21,725 bases of DNA from TTA-H9 sp002071415 (lineage in GTDB: Bacteria > Bacteroidota > Bacteroidia > Bacteroidales > TTA-H9). Both the position numbers and the translations under genes were made by a program. The stretch is from positions 1 through 21,725 of the forward strand of contig DAONSX010000042.1 in NCBI GenBank assembly GCA_035411425.1, given 5' to 3'. The notes beneath the pieces are model-generated. The model saw only the letters and a program-made list of their open reading frames with translations, made no database searches and had not been told where the DNA came from. This document shows, one piece after another, positions 16,218-21,725 of the stretch. How positions within the stretch are numbered: position 1 is the first letter of the stretch; each line of letters begins with the position of its first letter.

Positions 16218-16749
16218 AAGGATTTAAGGGTTAATGGTAAGTTTTGATTGATATTATGAATTTAGTCATACATGCTTGAATTATTCTATCTTCCATTGAA
16301 AAAATACTGAACTGGTTCATACAACATCGTATAAAACTCCTTTTTGGATTTTCATTTTCTTTGAAGAAATGAGCTCTCTCCGCACTCCGTATTCTGCTCT
16401 TCTGTAACCTCATTCCCCAATTCATTATTTTCTTGCGAAGGGAAAAATTAATATTTGATTTTGGTTATGCAAAGATACATTTCTCTCCATGGCTTGTATA
16501 AGTTTTATTAAAATTTTTATAAAAGAAATTATCAAACCGCCATCTTGTTGGTACTTATATTTTACTTTGAACCAAGTCCATTCATTTAGTGACTTTACCG
16601 CGGCATTTAGTAATTTCATAATTAAACATAAGATTTCGTATCAAAATTATTGAATTCCTTCATTTCATCAAGTATAGAATGATAAACAGGAGAAATAAGC
16701 GAGTTTAATTTCTAATTTCGTAGTTTTAATTTACCGAAAGAAATCTTGA
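16218..16749. other. Divergent intergenic region before mpl
   Basis: About 530 AT-rich bases lie between the lipoprotein gene (minus) and mpl (plus). They hold a -7 box for the lipoprotein unit at 16469-16477. A weak TAATTTCG box at 16713-16720 stands 30 bases before the mpl start. Two 64-codon minus-strand frames (16619-16425 and 16425-16231) join by a TAATG overlap. Their products look random and the -7 box lies inside the first, so I do not call them genes. Confidence 0.55.
16469..16477 (-). promoter_or_regulatory. -7 promoter box upstream of the lipoprotein gene
   Basis: On the minus strand this reads TATCTTTGC, an exact match to TAnnTTTGY. Transcription would begin near 16463, giving a leader of about 250 bases before the lipoprotein start. 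No clear -33 TTG was found at the usual distance. Confidence 0.4.
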
Positions 16750-18120
16750 ATGAACATTTGGCTACATTTCATTGCAATTGGAGGCAGTGCCATGCACAAT
16801 CTGGCTTTGGCTCTTGCTGAAAAAGGATACACAATAACAGGCAGCGATGATGTAATTTTCGAACCTTCACGTTCACGTCTTGCCCGAAAAGGTTTACTCC
16901 CTGAAAGAGAAGGATGGTTTCCAGAGAAACTCGATCCCAATATTGATGCAGTTATCCTTGGAATGCATGCCAAGGCCGACAATCCAGAATTGCTCAGGGC
17001 AAAAGAACTTGGATTGAAAATCTATTCCTATCCCGAATATCTTTATGAGCAATCGAAAGATAAAATGAGAATAGTGATAGGGGGAAGCCATGGCAAAACC
17101 ACCATTACTGCCATGGTCTTGCATGCTTTCCGACAAGCGGGCATAGATACCGATTATATGGTTGGAGCTCGCCTCGAAGGTTTCGATGTAATGGTAAAAC
17201 TAAGCCATAATGCTCATTTTATGGTGATTGAAGGAGATGAATATCTTACTTCACCTATTGACCCACGCCCCAAATTTCATCTCTATCATCCTCATATTGC
17301 ATTGCTGAGTGGAATAGCATGGGATCATTTCAATGTGTTCCCTTCATTCGAAATTTATAGAAAACAATTCGAAATCTTCGTTTCTTTAATCGAACCTGCT
17401 GGCGCTCTTGTGTATTGCAAAGAAGATGAATCGGTTAGACGAATTGCCTCGAATGCTCCCAATAACATCCAAAAAATTTCCTATTCTTTCCCAGAATTTA
17501 AGATTCAAGACCATACAACCTTGATAAAAGCCATCGACGAATGGTTCCCCTTGCAAATATTCGGGAAACATAATCTTTTGAATTTGAGTGGGGCTATGAA
17601 GGTTTGCCAATTAATAGGAATCGATACTCTCACTTTCATGAAAGCCATGACAAGTTTTCGTGGTGCATCAAACCGTCTGGAACTGATAGCCCAAAACGAA
17701 CTTACAGCAGTTTATCGCGACTTTGCACATTCACCTTCCAAAGTTAAAGCCACAATAGAAGCCCTTGTTGGCCAGTACCCCGAACGAAATCTCGTGGCTT
17801 GTCTTGAATTGCATACCTTTAGCAGCCTCAACAAAGATTTTCTTCCTCAGTATAAGGGAAGCATGGAAATGGCTCATAAAAGAATAATCTATTTTAATCC
17901 TCATTCCTTGCAGTTGAAAAACCTCCCACCCCTGTTTGCCGACGAAATAAAAAAATCATTCGATGACGATTCATTACAGGTCTTCAATGACATTGACGCA
18001 TTATTAGCCTTTCTCGAAACCCTGTCATGGAAGAATTCGAATTTGCTACTAATGAGCTCGGGCAACTTCGATGGGCTCGATTCTAAAAGGCTTGCCGATA
18101 AGATTCTGAAACATTCGTAA
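16750..18120 (+). CDS. mpl: Mpl, UDP-N-acetylmuramate:tripeptide ligase (peptidoglycan recycling)
   Basis: A 456-residue Mur-ligase-family enzyme that matches the Bacteroidetes form of Mpl. Mpl reattaches the recycled L-Ala-D-Glu-meso-DAP tripeptide to UDP-MurNAc in the cytoplasm. The N-terminal nucleotide-binding part starts HFIAIGGSAMHNLALALAEKG (3-23, with the usual GGSAM). The ATP P-loop is GGSHGKTT (111-118), the metal-binding acid is in EGDEY (161-165), and the central FGKHNLLN lies at 271-278. The C-terminal domain has FRGASNRLE (303-311) and RDFAHSPSK (323-331), where many Mur ligases have DxAHHP. MurC is the main alternative, but the GGSAM start and overall sequence favour Mpl. The start fits an ATG directly before the first strand. 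The PorE/OmpA-like gene begins 45 bases downstream. Confidence 0.88.
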   Translation: MNIWLHFIAIGGSAMHNLALALAEKGYTITGSDDVIFEPSRSRLARKGLLPEREGWFPEKLDPNIDAVILGMHAKADNPELLRAKELGLKIYSYPEYLYEQSKDKMRIVIGGSHGKTTITAMVLHAFRQAGIDTDYMVGARLEGFDVMVKLSHNAHFMVIEGDEYLTSPIDPRPKFHLYHPHIALLSGIAWDHFNVFPSFEIYRKQFEIFVSLIEPAGALVYCKEDESVRRIASNAPNNIQKISYSFPEFKIQDHTTLIKAIDEWFPLQIFGKHNLLNLSGAMKVCQLIGIDTLTFMKAMTSFRGASNRLELIAQNELTAVYRDFAHSPSKVKATIEALVGQYPERNLVACLELHTFSSLNKDFLPQYKGSMEMAHKRIIYFNPHSLQLKNLPPLFADEIKKSFDDDSLQVFNDIDALLAFLETLSWKNSNLLLMSSGNFDGLDSKRLADKILKHS

Positions 18121-18165
18121 TAAAGTTGTATTTTCGTACCTTATCCAAATACTAAATTTTATTGA

Positions 18166-20133
18166 ATGTCTTTTGTTCGATATTATCATATTATTCTTAT
18201 CATCATCCTGATTTCGAACTGTTGGGATATGAAGGCACAACGAAGTCAGCTCTCGACTGCTTCATCCAGAGCCGAAAAAGCTTATTATAAAGCCACGGAA
18301 TGTTTGGATCATCGCGATTACAAATGTGCCGAAAGGGAATTACGAAAAGCAGTCTCTGCAGATGAAGGTTTTAGCGAAGCATGGATGGTTTTGGCCGAAG
18401 TTTTGGTCGATCAAAACAAAATTGACGAAGCTATTAAAATTTATCAAACGATTTTAATAAAAGGGCGGCGTTTTTACCCAGAAGCACTCTATTTTTTAGG
18501 TTCACTCGAGTTAAACACTGGATTGTACAAAGAAGCTTCTCGACATTTAAGCGATTTTTTGAATGCTCAACCTATTTCAAGAACAAAAGAAGAATCGGCA
18601 CGTGTAAAGCTGGCTTCCTGCGAATTTGCTCTTCAAGCCATACAGCATCCAGTTCCTTTCGAACCTCATAATTTGGGACCTGCTGTCAATAGCGAATATT
18701 CCGAGTATTTCCCCTGCTTGACAATCGACAACCAGATCTTGCTTTTTACGCGTCGCCTTCCTGATCCTGATATAGAAGGCCGCGAACAGGAAGATTTCTT
18801 CATCAGTAGAAAACAGAATGGCAATTGGAGTAAAGCCGAAAATATTGGTTTCCCCATCAATACACGGTACAATGAAGGTGCCCCTACCCTCTCTCCCGAT
18901 GGTAATTTTCTGATATTCACTGCATGCAGCAATCAATTCGGATATGGTGAAGGTAGAGAAGGTTATGGAAGCTGTGATCTATTTATTTCCCGCAAAATGG
19001 GTCAACATTGGGGTAGGCCTAAAAACATTGGCTTCCCGGTAAATACTTCTAAATGGGAAACCCAGCCTTCTTTTTCGAGCGATGGAAGAACCCTCTTCTT
19101 TATTAGAGGCTTTTACGATAAGCAAAATTCTTATCATCAAGATATCTATCAAACCATTCTACAAGATGATGGTTCATGGAGCGAGCCCGAAAAGTTACCC
19201 GATTGCATCAATAGCCCGGGATTAGAGGAAAGCGTTTTCATCCATCCCGACGGGCAAACACTCTATTTTTCGTCGGATGGCTGGCCAGGAATGGGAGGAT
19301 TGGATATTTTCGTCAGCAGAAAAGACAGCAGCGGACAATGGTTGACACCCATAAATATGGGATACCCCATCAATACCTACCATGATGAAAATAGCCTGAT
19401 GGTTTCTGCCGATGGGAAATTGGGCTATTTTGCCACAGATCGTCCCGGCGGCTATGGCAAACTCGATTTATATTCTTTCGAAATTCCTCCCGAGCTTCGC
19501 CCTCGAATCATTACCTATTTAAAAGGCACTGTATTCGACGAAGCCGATGGTAAAAAACTCGCCGCCAAATTCGAACTCATTGATCTGGCTACAGGACAAA
19601 CCATTATTCAAAGTGAAAGCGACCCAGTAGATGGTAGTTTTTTGGTGGCTTTGCCCTCAGGCAGACGTTATGCCCTCAATGTATCTCATCCCGACTATTT
19701 ATTTTATTCCGACCACTTCGACCTCGAAGGCAACCACGATTATGACCATCCTTTCTTGAAAGATGTTCCTATGCAGGCTATGAAAATTGGCGAATCGGTC
19801 GTACTTCGTAATGTCTTTTTTGCTACGGATAGTTACGAACTTATGCCCGAATCACGAGCCGAACTCGACCGCCTGGCCGCTCTCCTGATGCAAAACCCTA
19901 ACCTGCAAATCGAAATCGCCGGACATACCGATAGCCAAGGCAACGACGACTATAATATGGAACTTTCGCTGAAACGAGCTCGGGCAGTTTACAGCTACCT
20001 AATCAGTAAAAACATCGATCCACTGCGCTTGACCTATAAGGGATATGGAGAAACTAAACCAGTGGATACCAACGATACACCCGAAGGTAGGGCCAATAAC
20101 CGCCGAACCGAATTCAAAATTATTCACCTTTAA
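18166..20133 (+). CDS. OmpA-family protein with TPR, beta-propeller and CRD domains (PorE-like)
   Basis: A 655-residue envelope protein. A hydrophobic signal (about 5-24) is followed by TPR-like helices (35-135), WD40-like PD40 propeller repeats (about 165-440; repeated SPDG/SSDG, LxFxS and NIGFPINT motifs), a carboxypeptidase-regulatory-like beta domain (450-525) and an OmpA C-terminal domain (548-655). In the OmpA domain Asp589 (of HTD) and Arg604 (of LSLKR) have the 15-residue spacing of the diaminopimelate-binding pair, so it should bind peptidoglycan. This domain order is that of PorE, a periplasmic anchor of the type IX secretion machine, but the family has many paralogues. The signal lacks a clean lipobox (ISNC is imperfect), whereas PorE is a lipoprotein. 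It lies 45 bases after mpl and 12 bases before the UPF0316 gene. Confidence 0.88.
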   Translation: MSFVRYYHIILIIILISNCWDMKAQRSQLSTASSRAEKAYYKATECLDHRDYKCAERELRKAVSADEGFSEAWMVLAEVLVDQNKIDEAIKIYQTILIKGRRFYPEALYFLGSLELNTGLYKEASRHLSDFLNAQPISRTKEESARVKLASCEFALQAIQHPVPFEPHNLGPAVNSEYSEYFPCLTIDNQILLFTRRLPDPDIEGREQEDFFISRKQNGNWSKAENIGFPINTRYNEGAPTLSPDGNFLIFTACSNQFGYGEGREGYGSCDLFISRKMGQHWGRPKNIGFPVNTSKWETQPSFSSDGRTLFFIRGFYDKQNSYHQDIYQTILQDDGSWSEPEKLPDCINSPGLEESVFIHPDGQTLYFSSDGWPGMGGLDIFVSRKDSSGQWLTPINMGYPINTYHDENSLMVSADGKLGYFATDRPGGYGKLDLYSFEIPPELRPRIITYLKGTVFDEADGKKLAAKFELIDLATGQTIIQSESDPVDGSFLVALPSGRRYALNVSHPDYLFYSDHFDLEGNHDYDHPFLKDVPMQAMKIGESVVLRNVFFATDSYELMPESRAELDRLAALLMQNPNLQIEIAGHTDSQGNDDYNMELSLKRARAVYSYLISKNIDPLRLTYKGYGETKPVDTNDTPEGRANNRRTEFKIIHL

Positions 20134-20145
20134 AATTGATTAACG

Positions 20146-20742
20146 ATGATAGAATGGTTTGAAGCTCATCCTGGATTTTATACTTATGCTATTATCCCTT
20201 TCCTTATTTTCTTTGCCAGAATTTGCGATCAAAGTATTGGAACCCTTCGTTTGATCCTGATTTCGAAAGGGTATAAAACCATTGCACCTTTTATAGGATT
20301 TTTCGAAGTCATTATCTGGGTGCTGGCCATTTCACAAATCTTTAAACACCTCGATAATATAGTATGCTACTTGGCTTATGGAGCAGGATTTGCCACAGGT
20401 AACTATATCGGCATATTGCTCGAAGAACGTATCTCGCTTGGTACAGCACTTATCAGAATTATTCCCAGATATGATACTACTGACCTAATCACATACCTGA
20501 GTGAACGGGGTTATGGCCTTACTTTCTGGGATGCCGAAGGCCGATATGGAAACGTAAAGATTATCCTCACCATCATCAAGCGGAAAGAAATACCTCAGGT
20601 GGTGGATATTATCAATAGGTTTAATCCGAATGCATTTTATACAATTGAAGAAATAAAAGCCGTCAATAAAGGCATTCTAAAGGATGAAAAGGCAACTGAC
20701 ATTTTTCGCAATCTAATTTTTGGGCCGCGTAAAGCAAAATGA
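20146..20742 (+). CDS. UPF0316 (DUF5698/DUF2179) membrane protein
   Basis: A 198-residue protein of the UPF0316 family. Three membrane helices lie in the N-terminal half (about 14-32, 45-64 and 70-90), including the conserved ARICDQSIGTLRLILISKG segment (25-43) and GAGFATGNYIGILLEERIS near 78-96. The C-terminal half (about 105-175) is a soluble DUF2179 domain with the GYGLTFWDAEGRYG segment, thought to be a small regulatory or ligand-binding fold. The molecular function of the family is not known. The gene begins 12 bases after the PorE/OmpA-like gene and is the last of the mpl cluster. Length and topology are normal for the family. Confidence 0.88.
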   Translation: MIEWFEAHPGFYTYAIIPFLIFFARICDQSIGTLRLILISKGYKTIAPFIGFFEVIIWVLAISQIFKHLDNIVCYLAYGAGFATGNYIGILLEERISLGTALIRIIPRYDTTDLITYLSERGYGLTFWDAEGRYGNVKIILTIIKRKEIPQVVDIINRFNPNAFYTIEEIKAVNKGILKDEKATDIFRNLIFGPRKAK

Positions 20743-21725
20743 TGACCCTATGCGAGATACACGTTAAGGGCTATGAGGTATAGGGGATTTTGATGAATGG
20801 GGAAAATAGAAACCAGAGTCAGAAGAGAAAGAAAAAATTAATATTTGGTGATTGTGAAATAAGGAATAGGCAGGAAGTATCGCCCCATCTTCCCCTTCAC
20901 ATGGACACTGCATCACTTATCATTTTTAAATTTTTACTCAAAGATAACCATATTTTATAGCCCCACACCTTCATATATCCGATTCTTTGGAATTTTTATT
21001 ATCACTAATCTTCCTTATTTGGATTTGCTCCCTGAATATTGGATAAAAGCATGGATAGAAATCTGAACTTTAATACCCAAAAAAATTCACAATAAAGAAG
21101 AAGTCTAAAATCATAAAAAAACAGCCTCCCTGAGCAGGGTTGATCCTGCCAATTGAAACCAAACTTGCTGTGAGAAAAGAAAAAATGGAAAGTGGATTCA
21201 ATGAAATAGTGGATGAAGAAATAAAAGTCATCCAGAAAGATTCTGATACTGATTATGGATACATCAAGATGACCTATGATTTATCATGCTTGAAGATTCT
21301 TATTAACATAAAAAAAACTTATAGCTAATGGTCGAAAACCAATTGCTTCATAACCAGGTGCAAGAATAATTATCGGGGGGAAAAGCCGATAGAAACAACG
21401 TATGAAGAGCAACATAAAAAAAGGCATCATTAGCTCCTCATCCCCTATCATCAATCATCGGGAAATATGAGTTTGAGAGGACCTCTTTGTCCTTATTTGA
21501 AATTCCTCGTTGGCATAGAGGATGATAACTTAGAAAAAGAAATGTCCGTCGCTGAAACATTTCCATAACCATCATCGGCATAATAAACACTGCTGGTTGT
21601 TCATTGTCGACGTAAAATTCACTGATTTTTTCTATTTTTCTCCTATAAATCCTACCCAAGTTATACCGCTTTTGGGGAAGCGAGTTTCTCCTGCGAGTTT
21701 GGTTCAGCCTAACATGCTGAACATT
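20743..21725. other. Gene-free right end of the window
   Basis: Nearly 1 kb with no convincing gene. It has a 62-codon plus-strand frame (21140-21328) of doubtful status and several short inverted repeats: GCAGG/CCTGC at 21134-21149, TATCGG/CCGATA at 21371-21391 and GTTCAGC/GCTGAAC at 21702-21722. It also has minus-strand fragments that read like decayed coding sequence. The first repeat is followed by seven T on the minus strand (21114-21120), so it could be a degenerate terminator for something further right. Confidence 0.5.
21140..21328 (+). CDS. Doubtful small ORF of 62 residues
   Basis: The frame runs from a TTG at 21140 (47 residues if begun at the ATG at 21185). Its hydrophilic, acid-rich middle (GFNEIVDEEIKVIQKDSDTD) has a more coding-like composition than the surrounding frames. 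I do not recognise it and see no promoter. It may be the tail of a decayed gene. Confidence 0.2.
   Translation: MILPIETKLAVRKEKMESGFNEIVDEEIKVIQKDSDTDYGYIKMTYDLSCLKILINIKKTYS

Noticed and set aside
16231..16619. Two 64-codon minus-strand frames joined by a TAATG overlap
   Set aside because: The products lack recognisable features and the likely -7 promoter box for the lipoprotein gene lies inside the first frame, so this is better read as leader and intergenic DNA.
21438..21659. Minus-strand 73-codon frame with TTG start
   Set aside because: The start is weak, the frame is open through the window edge and its composition is unconvincing; other frames of the same stretch look at least as protein-like, so no single gene can be supported.

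Overview
The window looks like a chromosomal segment of a Bacteroidota (Bacteroidetes) bacterium, most like the Bacteroidales. The evidence is an AT-rich genome, several matches to the Bacteroidetes -7 promoter box (TAnnTTTG) with little sign of Shine-Dalgarno sequences, and families typical of the phylum: DUF3078 and PorT-like outer-membrane barrels, lipoproteins with acid-rich residues after the lipobox cysteine, the Bacteroidetes form of Mpl, a TPR/beta-propeller/CRD/OmpA protein like PorE, and a BtuB-BtuG vitamin B12 uptake pair. No mobile element, CRISPR array, tRNA or rRNA was recognised.

Layout, left to right. (1) 82-1822, plus strand: a DUF2279 envelope protein and a P-loop kinase of the uridine kinase/phosphoribulokinase fold. 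(2) 7196-1934, minus strand: a tight three-gene unit uvrA-copA-copZ, joining the nucleotide-excision-repair damage sensor to a Cu(I)-exporting P-type ATPase and a small HMA copper chaperone. (3) 7360-8095, plus strand: an ECF-type sigma factor with a well-formed Bacteroidetes promoter and a 5' UTR hairpin that ends two bases before its start codon. (4) 8096-8867: a 770-base gene-poor stretch with a strong GC-rich palindrome. (5) 8868-10465: two convergent outer-membrane beta-barrel proteins, PorT-like and DUF3078. (6) 14812-10740, minus strand: a cobalamin-riboswitch-controlled unit in the order promoter, riboswitch, small ORF, btuB, btuG-like surface lipoprotein, OsmC-family protein. (7) 16477-15057, minus strand: an unrecognised acid-rich lipoprotein and a multi-spanning membrane protein. 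(8) 16750-20742, plus strand: mpl (peptidoglycan recycling ligase), a PorE/OmpA-like peptidoglycan-binding protein, and a UPF0316 membrane protein. (9) 20743-21725: almost 1 kb with no convincing gene, possibly containing decayed coding fragments.

How the genes work together. The clearest system is B12 capture. The riboswitch should shut the operon off when cobalamin is plentiful. The BtuG-like beta-propeller lipoprotein would bind corrinoids at the cell surface and pass them to the BtuB TonB-dependent channel. The OsmC-like thiol protein and the small ORF after the riboswitch are the unexplained members. The copper pair (CopA with a free-standing CopZ) is a standard efflux module, but its position directly behind uvrA is unusual. 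The right-hand cluster is about the cell wall: Mpl reattaches recycled tripeptide to UDP-MurNAc, and the OmpA-like protein would anchor an envelope complex to peptidoglycan.

No wholly new system is evident. The most worthwhile leads are the B12 operon's extra genes, the start/frame problem of btuB, the sigma-factor leader hairpin and the uvrA-copA-copZ linkage.
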